Source of the DNA: Actinobacteria bacterium OV320
GTDB taxonomy: Bacteria > Actinomycetota > Actinomycetes > Streptomycetales > Streptomycetaceae
DNA length: 64,000 nucleotides
Reading direction: 5' to 3'
Assembly: GCA_001298545.1 (NCBI GenBank)
Contig: LJCX01000021.1
Location: 1-64,000, forward strand
Shown: piece by piece, positions 43,870 through 53,209 of the stretch
Position numbering within the stretch: the stretch's first letter is position 1
Layout: the number at the start of each line of letters is the position of its first letter
Program-made: the position numbers and the translations under genes
The notes under the pieces: model-generated
Databases searched by the model: none
Told to the model about the DNA's origin: nothing
Seen by the model: the letters and a program-made list of their open reading frames with translations, nothing else

Positions 43870-44523
43870 TCAGCCGGCGGTGGTGTGCAGGGTGCTCTTG
43901 GCCAGTTCGTACGCCGGGAGCATCGCCTCGTGCTCCGAGGTGTCCATGCCGCCCAGATGCAGGACGACGGGGCCCTCGGATGTGGTGACGGCGAGAGCGT
44001 GCTCCTTCTTCGTCTCCTCGAGGAGTTCGCTCGTGGTGACGTACTCGACCTCGGTGCCGGTGATGTCGCCCGCCTTCACCGTGCTGTACCGCGCCCCGCT
44101 AGCCCCCTGCTCGGCGGCCACGAAGTCCTCCAGCACCGCACGCGCGTCGGTGTCGCCCGGCTCACCCGTCCACACCCGCAGGAACCCGATCTTCCCCGCG
44201 GGTTTGGCGTCGACCTCGCAGGCCATGGTGACCGGGCCCTGACGCAGGAAGGCGTCGGCGAGGTCGGCCAGGTCGCCGGTGGCGCCGGTCGCCTCCTCGG
44301 CGTCGACGGCCTTGGCCTTCCAGAACTCGGCGATGTCGAAGGTGACGGGAAGTTCGCAGGCGGACCCGGAAGCGCCGATCGACCCGCCGCGCTGCGCGAC
44401 CTTCGCGGTCGTCTCCGCCGACGCCCCCGACGCGCCGTCCGGTTCGGCCTCCTCGGCCGCGCATCCCGTCATCAGCCCCGTCAACAGGGCCGCCAGCGTC
44501 AGCCCCCGTCCTGCGTTCCCCAT
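43870..44523 (-). CDS. lipoprotein of unknown function
   Basis: From ATG 44523 a 217-residue protein begins with a lipoprotein signal peptide (GLTLAALLTGLMTGCAAE; lipobox MTGC, Cys about residue 21). A charged Ser/Ala linker and a soluble domain follow (about 55-210), with CELPVTFDIAEFWKAKAV, VTMACEVDAKPAGKIGFLRV and EGPVVLHLGGMD. Two further Cys (about 52 and 94) may pair. It is a typical Streptomyces exported hypothetical. I know no function; it is separated from neighbours and likely monocistronic. Confidence 0.75.
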   Translation of the reverse strand: MGNAGRGLTLAALLTGLMTGCAAEEAEPDGASGASAETTAKVAQRGGSIGASGSACELPVTFDIAEFWKAKAVDAEEATGATGDLADLADAFLRQGPVTMACEVDAKPAGKIGFLRVWTGEPGDTDARAVLEDFVAAEQGASGARYSTVKAGDITGTEVEYVTTSELLEETKKEHALAVTTSEGPVVLHLGGMDTSEHEAMLPAYELAKSTLHTTAG

Positions 44524-44734
44524 GGTCCCCGCCCCAAAGCGCACTGCTGTGTCCCCTCTCGGCGCCGGCGCGATACCGGCGGAGCACTGTAACCGAGGGG
44601 GTCGTGGCCCCCGCCACCGAGATTCGCCGCGGGAGCGGACGGGGCCGGGGAATGTCCCGGCCCCACCCCCTGTTGTAGCGCGTGACTGACATGCACCGAT
44701 CAGCAGGTGCGTGTCGGTGTGAGAGGAGTTCCCC

Positions 44735-44899
44735 ATGGCCCGCAGTACGGCGCGTCCCGTCATCACCCTCAGGTCCACGGCCGGTACCGGTGTCACCTAC
44801 GTGACGCGCAAGAACCGTCGCAACGACGCCGACCGGCTGGTCCTGCGCAAGTACGACCCCGTCGCCGGACGGCACGTCTCCTTCCGAGAGGCGCGATGA
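44735..44899 (+). CDS. rpmG: ribosomal protein bL33, cysteine-free paralogue
   Basis: A 54-residue protein from ATG 44735 ([19 protein letters not shown], then [20 protein letters not shown] and [15 protein letters not shown]) is ribosomal protein L33 of the large subunit. It lacks the four zinc-ligand cysteines of the standard form. Such C-minus copies are usually made when zinc is scarce, under Zur, and often stand with rpmB, rpmE2, rpsN2 and rpsR2. Here it is alone and no clear Zur box is seen upstream. GAGAGGAG precedes the ATG and a strong terminator follows at 44947. Confidence 0.9.
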   Translation: MARSTARPVITLRSTAGTGVTYVTRKNRRNDADRLVLRKYDPVAGRHVSFREAR

Positions 44900-44946
44900 G
44901 GCCGGCGCCGGCCCGGCAGGGCTGAACGGCGCCGACCCGAGACAGC

Positions 44947-44985
44947 AGAGCGGCCGGGACCCCGGAAAGGGGCCCCGGCCGCTCT
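44947..44985 (+). terminator. strong hairpin terminator after rpmG
   Basis: Arms of 17 bases (AGAGCGGCCGGGACCCC and GGGGCCCCGGCCGCTCT) with one mismatch and a five-base loop, 47 bp after the rpmG stop. No T tract, as usual in Streptomyces. Confidence 0.85.
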
Positions 44986-45054
44986 CTCGCGCGGACATCG
45001 CGCGGACGAGTGACGTGCCGTCATATTCACGCTCCGCTGGGAATCCATACAGGC

Positions 45055-45591
45055 ATGAGCAAGACCGCGCTGATCGTCATCGACATGATCAACACCTACG
45101 ACCACCCGGACGCCGACCTGCTCCTGCCGTCGGCCCGCAAGGTGGTCCCGGTGGCCGCCGGTCTCCTCGACCGGGCCCGCCGCGCCGGCGAACCCGTCGT
45201 CTACGTCAACGACAACTTCGGCCAGTGGCGTTCCCACCACGGTGAACTCCTCGACGAGGCACTCTCCGGCCCGCACGCCGGACTCGTCGAGCCACTGGTG
45301 CCCGACGCGGACTCGCTCTTCGTCGTCAAGGCACGGCACTCGATCTTCTTCGAGACCCCACTGTCCTACCTGCTCCAGCAGGAGGGCATCGACCACCTCG
45401 TCCTGTGCGGACAGGTCACCGAGCAGTGCGTCCTGTACTCGGCCCTCGACGCCCACATCCGCCACTTCGACGTGACCGTCCCCCGGGACGCGGTCGCCCA
45501 CATCCACGCCGATCTCGCGGACGCGGCGCTGCTGATGATGGAGCGCAACATGGGCGCGCGCGTATGCGACAGCTGTGAGCTGTGGACCTGA
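45055..45591 (+). CDS. isochorismatase-family cysteine hydrolase
   Basis: The 178-residue protein has the triad of the isochorismatase/nicotinamidase superfamily: Asp in TALIVIDMINTYDHPDA, Lys in LFVVKARHSIFFETPL and Cys in GQVTEQCVLYSALDA (cis-peptide and nucleophile region). Candidate substrates include nicotinamide, ureidoacrylate or isochorismate; the sequence does not decide. A standalone gene: no siderophore biosynthesis genes nearby, so an isochorismatase role is less likely. ATG 45055 follows weak purines. Confidence 0.85.
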   Translation: MSKTALIVIDMINTYDHPDADLLLPSARKVVPVAAGLLDRARRAGEPVVYVNDNFGQWRSHHGELLDEALSGPHAGLVEPLVPDADSLFVVKARHSIFFETPLSYLLQQEGIDHLVLCGQVTEQCVLYSALDAHIRHFDVTVPRDAVAHIHADLADAALLMMERNMGARVCDSCELWT

Positions 45592-45909
45592 ACAGCCGTG
45601 CGCAAGCGGTCTGACGGGTAGTCCGTTCCGCGCGACGCCGCCGCGATGTCCGCGTTCCGGCCCGGGCGGAGGCGGAGGCGGAGGTGGGTGCGGAGGCGAA
45701 GAGCGAGCGGGCGCCCGTCTCGCGCGGGGGCGCGGGCGCCGCCCTTCTCCGATCCCCGCGTTCCTTGACCGCCGCGTTCCCCGCTTCCTCCGCTTCCTCC
45801 GCTTCCCCGCTTCCTCCGCTTCCCGGTTTCCTCCGTTTCCCGGGTTCTTCCGCTGCTGCGTCTTCTTCCGCTTCCCCGCATCCTCCGCTCAGCAAGGGGC
45901 ACACCACAC
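45592..45909. repeat. polypyrimidine tract of CTTCCTCCG-type repeats upstream of phospholipase gene
   Basis: From about 45765 to 45890 the plus strand is almost only C and T, built from imperfect 9-15 base units such as CTTCCTCCG and GCTTCCCCG. The first 170 bp show no gene. The tract ends 15 bases before the Tat protein start. It could form H-DNA or influence expression; it also resembles a region prone to copy-number change. Confidence 0.6.
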
Positions 45910-47337
45910 ATGGCCGAGTTGACCCGTCGCAGACTCCTGGGCTCGACCGCGGGCGTACTGGGCGCCGCCGCGGCGCTCTCCCTCCTCCCGCCGAGCGTGC
46001 AGAAGGCCGTCGCGGCCGGACCGTCCCGCAGTGGTTCGCTCGCCGACGTCGAACACGTCGTCCTGCTGATGCAGGAGAACCGCTCCTTCGACCACTACTT
46101 CGGCACCCTGTCCGGCGTGCGCGGCTTCGCCGACCCCGACGCGCTCACCCTCGACACCGGGCGTTCCATCTTCTATCAGCCCGACGCCGAGAACCCCGCG
46201 GGCTACCTGCTGCCCTTCCACCTCGACACCCACACCTCCAGCGCCCAGGCCATCCCGTCCACGAGCCACGCCTGGTCGGTGCAGCACGAGGCGTGGAACG
46301 GCGGCCGGATGGACCGCTGGATGTCGGCCCACCGCACGGCCGACGGCGCCAACGCCCCGTACGTCATGGGCTACCACACCCGCGAGGACATCCCGTTCCA
46401 GTTCGCCCTCGCCGAGACCTTCACCGTCTGCGACCACTATTTCTGCTCGGTCCTCGGCCCGACCTGGCCGAACCGGCTGATGTGGATGACCGGCACCATC
46501 GACCCCGACGGCGCCCGGGGCGGGCCCGTCGTCCGCAACTCCGCCCCGACGCCGTTCAGCTGGACGACCTACGCGGAACGGCTCCAGGCGGCCGGGGTCG
46601 ACTGGAAGGTGTACCAGCAGGAGGACGACTACGGCTGCAACCTGCTGGAGCAGTTCGACACGTTCAGAAACGCGCGACCGGGCTCCGAGCTGTACGAGCG
46701 GGGCGTCCGGCCGCAGCCGGAGGGCACCTTCGAGGACGACGCCCGGGCCGACCGGCTGCCGACCGTGTCCTGGCTGGTGCCGCCGGGGCACCAGTCGGAG
46801 CACCCCGACTACCTGCCCGCGGCCGGTGCTGCCTTCGTCGCCTCGAAGCTCGAAGCCATCGCGGACAACCCCGAGGTCTGGCGCAAGACCGCGTTCATCC
46901 TCAACTACGACGAGAACGACGGCCTGTTCGACCATGTGCCCCCGCCGACCCCGCCCGTCGGCACGTCCGGCGAGTTCGTCGGCGGGCTGCCGATCGGAGG
47001 TGGCTTCCGGGTCCCCGCCATCGTCGTCTCGCCCTGGACCGTGGGCGGCTGGGTGGCCTCGGAGCCCTTCGACCACACCTCGACCCTGCGGTTCCTGGAG
47101 AGACTCACGGGGGTCATGGAACCCAACATCAGCGATTGGCGGCGCAGCGCCTTCGGGGACCTCACCTCCGCCTTCCGCTTCGCGTCCACCAGCCCGCTCG
47201 CGCCGCCGCTGCCCGACGACACGGCGGAGCAGTTGTCGAAGGCGGAGGAGGAGGTCGCCACCCTGCCCCGGCCCACCCTGCCGGGTGCCGAGCAGTCGTT
47301 CCCGGTCCAGGAGACGGGCCCCCGGCCGCAGCTCTGA
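45910..47337 (+). CDS. Tat-exported phosphoesterase (phospholipase C family)
   Basis: The 475-residue protein has a Tat signal (TRRRLLGSTAGVLGAAAALS). The mature start VEHVVLLMQENRSFDHYFGT is the metal- and nucleophile-bearing signature of bacterial phospholipase C/acid phosphatase A phosphoesterases. Further conserved pieces include CDHYFCSVLGPTWPNRLMWM, WTTYAERLQAAGVDWKVYQQ, ILNYDENDGLFDHVPPP and RVPAIVVSPW. It lacks the C-terminal repeats of phosphocholine-specific PLC, hence about 200 residues shorter. It probably hydrolyses phosphodiesters outside the cell; phosphate-starvation control is likely for the family, but no PHO box was recognised. Confidence 0.9.
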   Translation: MAELTRRRLLGSTAGVLGAAAALSLLPPSVQKAVAAGPSRSGSLADVEHVVLLMQENRSFDHYFGTLSGVRGFADPDALTLDTGRSIFYQPDAENPAGYLLPFHLDTHTSSAQAIPSTSHAWSVQHEAWNGGRMDRWMSAHRTADGANAPYVMGYHTREDIPFQFALAETFTVCDHYFCSVLGPTWPNRLMWMTGTIDPDGARGGPVVRNSAPTPFSWTTYAERLQAAGVDWKVYQQEDDYGCNLLEQFDTFRNARPGSELYERGVRPQPEGTFEDDARADRLPTVSWLVPPGHQSEHPDYLPAAGAAFVASKLEAIADNPEVWRKTAFILNYDENDGLFDHVPPPTPPVGTSGEFVGGLPIGGGFRVPAIVVSPWTVGGWVASEPFDHTSTLRFLERLTGVMEPNISDWRRSAFGDLTSAFRFASTSPLAPPLPDDTAEQLSKAEEEVATLPRPTLPGAEQSFPVQETGPRPQL

Positions 47338-47358
47338 CCCGGACGCGCACGCCCCGCG

Positions 47359-47778
47359 TCAGCGGCGGACGAACCGGTCGGGCGGGTCTGCGCGCGTAGA
47401 CAGCGGGCTGTCCTGCGGAAGAAAGAAGAGGGCGCAGATGCGCAGCGGTTCCGGCTCCCGGTTCTCCGCCATGTGCACGCCCTGCGGGCCCACCGGTTCG
47501 ACGATGCACCCGCCGGTGGGGGTCACGCACTCGGATCCGTCCGCCAGGGTCCGGGTCAGGACGCCCGCCGTCACCACGGCGACGACCCGGCCCTCGTGGT
47601 AGTGCCAGGGCAGCGAGTGGCCCGGCGGGATCTCGTAGTCGGCGACCACGACCCTGGTGTTCTCCGGCGCGGCCAGGGCGAGCCGTTCGGTGAGCAGACC
47701 GTCGGCGAGCAGGGTCGGTACGGGTTCGGCGGTGGGTTCGGCGGTGTAGCGGGCCTCGACGGGCGACGAGCGGTTCAC
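47359..47778 (-). CDS. cupin-domain protein
   Basis: The 139-residue single cupin has VVVADYEIPPGHSLPWHYHE (metal-binding HxH...E) and, later, GGCIVEPVGPQGVHMAENR with the second His. It is soluble and likely binds one metal ion. Cupins of this size are regulators, isomerases or detox proteins; nothing in the surroundings points to one. It converges on the phospholipase gene with 21 bp between stops. Confidence 0.78.
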   Translation of the reverse strand: MNRSSPVEARYTAEPTAEPVPTLLADGLLTERLALAAPENTRVVVADYEIPPGHSLPWHYHEGRVVAVVTAGVLTRTLADGSECVTPTGGCIVEPVGPQGVHMAENREPEPLRICALFFLPQDSPLSTRADPPDRFVRR

Positions 47779-48129
47779 GCGGCGGTCGTCCGGGGCGGGC
47801 GGGGGCCGGGGTCGCCGGGGCCGGTCGGGCCCGCAGTACGACGTAACCTGGCCGGGGTCATGTTCCGCTGGTCAGTGCGTTCCACAGCAGTGACATTAAC
47901 CCACTTGAGTCACGGAGAAGTGACCGGGTGTCATCGAGCGCACCGGCGCCTGGCGCCCCACATGTCCTACTGGAATCTCCCCCGGATCTCCCCGGCCGCG
48001 CCCCCGACCGAAGCCCGGTGGGAATGTGAGGTAGACGGCTTCCGCGGGAGTGACCCTCGCGGGCCTCCCTTGCGTCCTTCAGGGCGTGAATCGTATGAGA
48101 CATCATGCGACGAGTGTTTGGGGGAGACC
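47779..48129. other. 351-bp intergenic region upstream of the rhomboid-like gene
   Basis: No gene is supported. It has AT-richer stretches (about 47880-47915, TGACATTAACCCACTTGAGT) that could be promoter. It ends in GGGGGAG, the ribosome site for the TTG start at 48130. Confidence 0.5.
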
Positions 48130-48987
48130 TTGAGCATCCTGCGTCCGGACGTGGAGCGGCCTCGCGAAAGCCGTGCCGGGGACGAGCCGCGCGCCGGCCG
48201 TTCGGAGGGTGGGCCGCGTGCCGGTCGTTCCGAGGGTGGGCCGCGTGCCGGCCGTTCGGAAGGCGGGCCGCTCGGTGGTGCGTTCGCCCGCATCGCGGGC
48301 TTCGTCGGCCGGACGCTGCGGGGCGAGTGGTACGGCATCGTCGTCGACCCCCTGCGGCAGCTGCGCCGACGCGGGCCCGGCGCGCTGCTGCTGGCGTTCG
48401 TGGCCTGCGCGGGCGTGATCTTCTTCCACGCCATCGCCCAGCACCCCACGGGCGGGACGGCGGTGCGGATCCTGGGTGGGGTCCAGGGCGACCTGCCGCT
48501 GTGGCTCGCCCTGCTGCGCACGCCGGTCTCCCTGTACGTCCCGGCCCTCGATCTGCCGGTGTGGGCCGGCATCACCCAGCTGTTCCTCGCCTTCGCCCTG
48601 GCCGAACTCGCCCTCGGCCGCCGCAGGACCCTGCTGATCGCCTACGCGGCCACCCTGGCCGGCACCCTCACCGTGCGGGTCATGATGGCGATGGGGCCGG
48701 GATGGTGGGGCCTGGGCCTGCCGCCCGAGGTCGGACAGGTGCTCGACACCGGCCCTTCCGCGGCGGTCGTCGGGCTGTTCACGTATCTCTCGGTCGTCCG
48801 CCACGCGCCCGTCGTGTTCCTCCTCACCGGCGGTTCGATGGTGCTCGAGTCGATCGCCAAGCCCAACCTCGCCGGCCGCGAACACCTCATCGCGGTGGCC
48901 GCCGCCGTCCTCCTCGGACTGCTGCACGAGCGCGGGCGCCTGCGACGGCAGGACGCCACGAACGCGCAGGACACGGCGTCCGCCTGA
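48130..48987 (+). CDS. rhomboid-like membrane protein
   Basis: With a TTG start at 48130 (GGGGGAG five bases upstream) the product has 285 residues. A polar lead contains three 9-residue repeats RAGRSEGGP. Six hydrophobic helices follow (LLLAFVACAGVIFFHAIAQH; WAGITQLFLAFALAELALG; TLLIAYAATLAGTLTVRVMM; AAVVGLFTYLSVV and others). DTGPSAAVVG resembles the catalytic GxS loop and REHLIAVAAAVLLGLLHER offers the His in the last helix, so intramembrane protease activity is possible but not certain. Many Streptomyces copies are annotated as rhomboid-like. Confidence 0.72.
   Translation: MSILRPDVERPRESRAGDEPRAGRSEGGPRAGRSEGGPRAGRSEGGPLGGAFARIAGFVGRTLRGEWYGIVVDPLRQLRRRGPGALLLAFVACAGVIFFHAIAQHPTGGTAVRILGGVQGDLPLWLALLRTPVSLYVPALDLPVWAGITQLFLAFALAELALGRRRTLLIAYAATLAGTLTVRVMMAMGPGWWGLGLPPEVGQVLDTGPSAAVVGLFTYLSVVRHAPVVFLLTGGSMVLESIAKPNLAGREHLIAVAAAVLLGLLHERGRLRRQDATNAQDTASA
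48185..48270 (+). repeat. three 27-bp tandem repeats in the rhomboid-like gene
   Basis: Three copies of about 27 bp encode RAGRSEGGP in the cytoplasmic lead (one variant has TCC for TCG and one GAA for GAG). In-frame copy-number change would only alter linker length. Confidence 0.75.
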
Positions 48988-49096
48988 GATCTTGCTATGA
49001 ATTCGTGGTGCGGTTGAACGCTCCTGTGTCCGTCTGCGTATAGGGCCGGGGGATCTCATGCCCAAGGCCGCCGACGACGACGTGTAGGAGCACTCC

Positions 49097-51184
49097 TTGG
49101 TACAGAACAGGCGCAGACGCCAGACGGGCGGGCGACGAGCGACTTTTGCGGCGCTGGCGCTCATCATCGGCGGCGGTGGACTGATGGGGGTGAACGTCTA
49201 CGCGTCGGCCACCGAAGACGGTTCCGACGGCTCGGGACAGGGCGGCAACAGCGCCGTCACCATCGACTGCCCGGACGTCGGCAGCAAGCTGACCGACGTC
49301 CCGGAGCAGGCCTCGCCCGAGGTCGCCCGTGAACTCGCCCTGCTGGACGAGCAGATCGCCGAGGCCTACCGCAAGCTCCAGGAGTCGGCGGAATCGGTGC
49401 GGCAGGACGCGGAGTTCGCCGACAACGCGGTCATGGACCCGTTGAAGGAGAAGCGCGGCGCGACGATCCAGCGCATCGCGGACTCCATCGACCGGGCCGG
49501 TGACCGCCCCGAGGGCCTGGAGGACCTCGCCGCCTGCACCCTGCGGGCCAACGACGACCAGGCCGACGAAGGCGCCGACGGCAACGGCGACGAGAACCAG
49601 AACGGCGACCAGGCGGGCGACGACCAGAACGGCGACGGAGACCAGAACGGCGGGGACCAGCAGGGCGACCAGGGTCAGCAGGGCAACGGCGGTCAGGCCG
49701 GAAACGGCCCCGTCGCCGCGGACTACGCCGACATCAACGCCGTCCAGCCGACCCAGCAGACCCCGGACCCCAGCTCCGGCCCCTCCCGCGGCACCTTCGC
49801 CACCAGCTGCGGAGTGAACGCGAACGGCGTGTTCAACTCCGACAACGTGATCGTCGCCCCGGGCGTGACCAACGGCGCCCACCACTTCCACGACTACGTC
49901 GGCAACCAGTCCAACGACGCCTTCGCCTCCGACGACGACCTGGCGAACGCCGACACGAGCTGTGTCGACCAGGGCGACAAGTCCACCTACTACTGGCCCG
50001 TGCTGCGTCTGCAGAACGGGAACCAGGAGCAGGACGCGCAGAAGCCCGGCGGTGGCATCGAGGGCAACGCCGGCGAGATCGTCACGCCCAAGGAGGTCAC
50101 CCTGACCTTCGTCGGCAACCCGCGTGAGAAGGTCACCGCCATGCCCCGGCTGCTCCGGGTCATCACCGGCGACGCCAAGGCCTTCGTCAACGGCACGGCC
50201 AACGCCAACGCGTCCTGGAGCTGCACCGGCTTCGAGGACCGGCAGCTGAAGGACAAGTACCCGCTCTGCCCGTCCGGCAGCGACGTGGTGCGCTCCTTCC
50301 GTTTCCAGAGCTGCTGGGACGGCAGCAACATCGACAGCGCCAACCACCGCACCCACGTGGCCTTCGCCGCCGCCGACGGCACCTGCCCGAACGGCTTCAA
50401 GGCCGTTCCGCAGCTGGTGCAGCGCATCGTGTACGACGTCGACGCGCCGAGCCTCCAGGACGGTGGCAAGACCACTCCGTTGTTCGCGGTGGACTCCTTC
50501 CCGGAGCAACTGCACAAGCCGGTGACCGACCACGGTGACTTCATCAACGTCTTCGACGAGGACCTGATGGGCGAGATGGTCGACTGCATCAACGACGGCC
50601 GCACCTGCGGCGCAGGCACCGGCGGCGGCGACAACGGCGGTGGCGACAACGGTGGCGGTGCCGACAACGGCGGCGACAACGGTGGAGCCGACAACGGCGG
50701 TGGCGCCGACAACGGCGGCAATGGCGACAACGGCGGCGGCGCCGACAACGGCAACGGCAACGCCGGCAACGGTTCCGGCGAGGGCACGCAGGAGCCGTCG
50801 CAGGCTCCCGAGCAGCCCGCGACCACCGAGCCCGCCGACACCGAGCCCGACGCGAGCGACAACGGTGCCGGTGGCGCCCCCGCGACCGCCGACCCCCGCG
50901 TCTACACGAAGCCGTCGGCCAAGGCGGCCACCTCGGCGCCCGCCGTCGGCTGGGGCGGCGAGATCGGCTCCCCGGCGACCGCCGCCCCCGCGGCCACGCC
51001 CGAGCAGTCGCAGACTCCGGCCGGCACGGGCGCCGACACCACCGTCCCGGGCGGGACCGAACCCCAGGCGGTCCAGGGCGGTCTCGCCGAGACCGGCGCC
51101 AATCTCTGGCCCGCGGCCGCCGGAGGGCTGCTGGTGATCGCCGGCTTCGGCGTTCTGTTCCGGAACGCACGCCGTAAGTACTGA
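49097..51184 (+). CDS. DUF1996 secreted protein with LAETG sortase anchor
   Basis: TTG start at 49097 behind AGGAG. The 695-residue protein has an N-terminal signal/anchor ([20 protein letters not shown]), an acidic helical stretch (60-150), an Asn/Gln/Gly/Asp linker and a DUF1996 domain (about 230-490: [20 protein letters not shown], then [16 protein letters not shown] and FRFQSCWDG). A long Asp-Asn-Gly repeat region (50620-50770) and a Pro/Thr-rich spacer follow, then LAETG, a membrane helix and RNARRKY. LAxTG is the motif of Streptomyces class E sortases, so the mature protein should be attached to peptidoglycan. DUF1996 occurs in fungal and actinobacterial secreted proteins; activity unknown. 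Confidence 0.87.
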   Translation: MVQNRRRRQTGGRRATFAALALIIGGGGLMGVNVYASATEDGSDGSGQGGNSAVTIDCPDVGSKLTDVPEQASPEVARELALLDEQIAEAYRKLQESAESVRQDAEFADNAVMDPLKEKRGATIQRIADSIDRAGDRPEGLEDLAACTLRANDDQADEGADGNGDENQNGDQAGDDQNGDGDQNGGDQQGDQGQQGNGGQAGNGPVAADYADINAVQPTQQTPDPSSGPSRGTFATSCGVNANGVFNSDNVIVAPGVTNGAHHFHDYVGNQSNDAFASDDDLANADTSCVDQGDKSTYYWPVLRLQNGNQEQDAQKPGGGIEGNAGEIVTPKEVTLTFVGNPREKVTAMPRLLRVITGDAKAFVNGTANANASWSCTGFEDRQLKDKYPLCPSGSDVVRSFRFQSCWDGSNIDSANHRTHVAFAAADGTCPNGFKAVPQLVQRIVYDVDAPSLQDGGKTTPLFAVDSFPEQLHKPVTDHGDFINVFDEDLMGEMVDCINDGRTCGAGTGGGDNGGGDNGGGADNGGDNGGADNGGGADNGGNGDNGGGADNGNGNAGNGSGEGTQEPSQAPEQPATTEPADTEPDASDNGAGGAPATADPRVYTKPSAKAATSAPAVGWGGEIGSPATAAPAATPEQSQTPAGTGADTTVPGGTEPQAVQGGLAETGANLWPAAAGGLLVIAGFGVLFRNARRKY
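50613..50765 (+). repeat. Gly-Asp-Asn codon repeats
   Basis: About 150 bp of GGCGGTGCCGACAACGGC-like units coding for [12 protein letters not shown] patterns in the cell-wall-spanning part of the DUF1996 protein. Confidence 0.8.
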
Positions 51185-51236
51185 GACGCAGCACTGAGAT
51201 GCCGCACTGAGGCTCAGCACTGAGACTGAGCCACTC

Positions 51237-51274
51237 CACCGAGGGCCCGTCGGACTGCCGACGGGCCCTCGGTG
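51237..51274 (+). terminator. hairpin terminator after the DUF1996 gene
   Basis: Perfect 17-bp arms (CACCGAGGGCCCGTCGG and its complement) with loop ACTG, 53 bp after the stop. The gap before it repeats GCACTGAG several times (51189-51230). Confidence 0.9.
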
Positions 51275-51383
51275 CGAGCCGTCGCTCCCCGGCCCCCGTA
51301 CGGGTACTCCCGCACACGAGCCGTCGCCGCCGCGCCGGACCGCACGGTATACGTCGTTCGAAGCGCGCGACGATGGGAGACGC

Positions 51384-53150
51384 ATGGAGCACACGACGTC
51401 CGGGGACTACTACGACATCGGCACCCACGGCCGGTCCGTGACGACCTCGTCCGCCGAGGCCCAACTGTGGTTCGACCGCGGGCTGGTCTGGTCGTACGCC
51501 TTTCACCACGAGGAAGCCGTCGCCTGCTTCGAGACCGCGGTCCGTGCCGACCCCGACTGCGCCATGGCCCACTGGGGCATCGCCTACGCGCTCGGCCCCA
51601 ACTACAACAAACCGTGGGAGTTCTTCGACGACCAGGACCTCGCGCGGACCGTCGCCCGTACGCACGAAGCCGTCGAACTCGCCCACCTCAAGGCCGAGGC
51701 CGCCACCCCCGTCGAACGGGCCCTGATCGGCGCGCTGCGCGCCCGCTACCCGCAGACCCGCCCCGCCGAGGACTGCTCGGTGTGGAACGAGCCCTACGCC
51801 GACGCCATGCGGGCCGTCCACGAACTGGCCCCCGACGACCTCGACGTCGCCGCCCTGTACGCCGACGCCCTGATGAACCTCACGCCCTGGCAGCTGTGGG
51901 ACGTGCGCACCGGCCGGCCCGCCGAAGGCGCCCGCACACCGGAGGCGAAGGCGGTGCTCGACCGCGCCCTGGCCGACGGGGCCGCGGCCGGACATCCGGG
52001 AATCCTGCACTTCTACATCCACCTCATGGAGATGTCACCCACTCCCGAGGCCGCCCTCCAGGTCGCCGACCGGCTGCGCGACCTGGTCCCCGACGCCGGA
52101 CACCTCCAGCACATGCCCTCGCACCTCGACGTGCTGTGCGGCGACTACCGGCGCGTGGTCACGGACAACACCGCCGCGATCATCGCCGACGAGAAGTACC
52201 GGACGCGCTCCGGCGCGATGAACTTCTACACGCTGTACCGCTCGCACAACTACCACTTCAAGATCTACGGCGCGATGTTCCTCGGCCGGTACCGGACCGC
52301 GCTGGAGACCGCGGAACGTCTGGAGGCCTCCATCCCGGAGGAGCTGCTGCGCGTGCAGAGCCCTCCCATGGCCGACTGGCTGGAGGCGTTCCGCGGCATG
52401 CGGTTCCACGTGCTGATCCGCTTCGGCCGCTGGCAGGACGTCCTGGACGTGCCGCCACCCGCCGACCCGGTCCTGCACAGCGTGACCACCGCGCTGCGCC
52501 ACTACGCCCGCGGTGTGGCGCTCTCCGCCACCGGCCGGATGCCCGAGGCCGAGGCCGAACGCGTCCTGTTCCGCTCGGCGGCCGACCGGGTGCCCGGGAC
52601 CCGGATGCTGTTCAACAACACCTGCCGGGACATCCTCGCGATCGCGTCCGCCATGCTCGACGGCGAACTGGAGTACCGCAGGGGCAACCACGACCTCGCC
52701 TTCGCCGCCCTGGAACGCTCCGTCGACCTGGACGACCGCCTCCCCTACGACGAGCCCTGGGGCTGGATGCAGCCCACCCGGCACGCGTACGGCGCCCTGC
52801 TGCTGGAGCAGGGGCGGATCGAGGAGGCCGAGGCGGTCTACCGCGCCGACCTCGGACTGGACGACACACTGCCCCGCCCCTCCCAGCACCCCGGCAACGT
52901 GTGGTCCCTGCACGGCTACCACGAGTGCCTGGTCCGGCTGGGCAAGGAGGCCGAGGCGCGGATCGTGGCCCAGCAGCTGAAGTTCGCCACCGCCCTGGCC
53001 GACGTACCCGTCCGGGCCTCCTGCTTCTGCCGTCTCGACACCGACACCGACACCGAAGCCGACACCGGCGGCGGCGACGGCAAGGGCACCGACACGGACA
53101 CCGGTACCGGGACCTCGGTCACATCCGGGTGCTGCGCCATGGACAATTGA
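51384..53150 (+). CDS. TPR-repeat protein
   Basis: The 588-residue soluble protein has TPR-like helices: AQLWFDRGLVWSYAFHHEEA, VACFETAVRADPDCAMAHWG, then YNKPWEFFDD, LEYRRGNHDLAFAALERSVD and EEAEAVYRADLGL. It ends in a Cys tail with Asp-Thr repeats (CFCRLDTDTDTE on). FHHEEAVACFETAVRADPDC is a signature of a Streptomyces-wide family whose binding partner I do not know. GGGAGACGC precedes the ATG. Confidence 0.78.
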   Translation: MEHTTSGDYYDIGTHGRSVTTSSAEAQLWFDRGLVWSYAFHHEEAVACFETAVRADPDCAMAHWGIAYALGPNYNKPWEFFDDQDLARTVARTHEAVELAHLKAEAATPVERALIGALRARYPQTRPAEDCSVWNEPYADAMRAVHELAPDDLDVAALYADALMNLTPWQLWDVRTGRPAEGARTPEAKAVLDRALADGAAAGHPGILHFYIHLMEMSPTPEAALQVADRLRDLVPDAGHLQHMPSHLDVLCGDYRRVVTDNTAAIIADEKYRTRSGAMNFYTLYRSHNYHFKIYGAMFLGRYRTALETAERLEASIPEELLRVQSPPMADWLEAFRGMRFHVLIRFGRWQDVLDVPPPADPVLHSVTTALRHYARGVALSATGRMPEAEAERVLFRSAADRVPGTRMLFNNTCRDILAIASAMLDGELEYRRGNHDLAFAALERSVDLDDRLPYDEPWGWMQPTRHAYGALLLEQGRIEEAEAVYRADLGLDDTLPRPSQHPGNVWSLHGYHECLVRLGKEAEARIVAQQLKFATALADVPVRASCFCRLDTDTDTEADTGGGDGKGTDTDTGTGTSVTSGCCAMDN

Positions 53151-53209
53151 TCGAGATCGTCGGCGCGGTCGACGCACAAGAGGGGGCCTCGGAGCATGGC
53201 GGGCGCACG

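Noticed and set aside
51272..53209. First 646 codons of the long plus-strand frame containing the lipid kinase
   Set aside because: This part is a shadow of the TPR gene in another frame; the real kinase starts at 53210.
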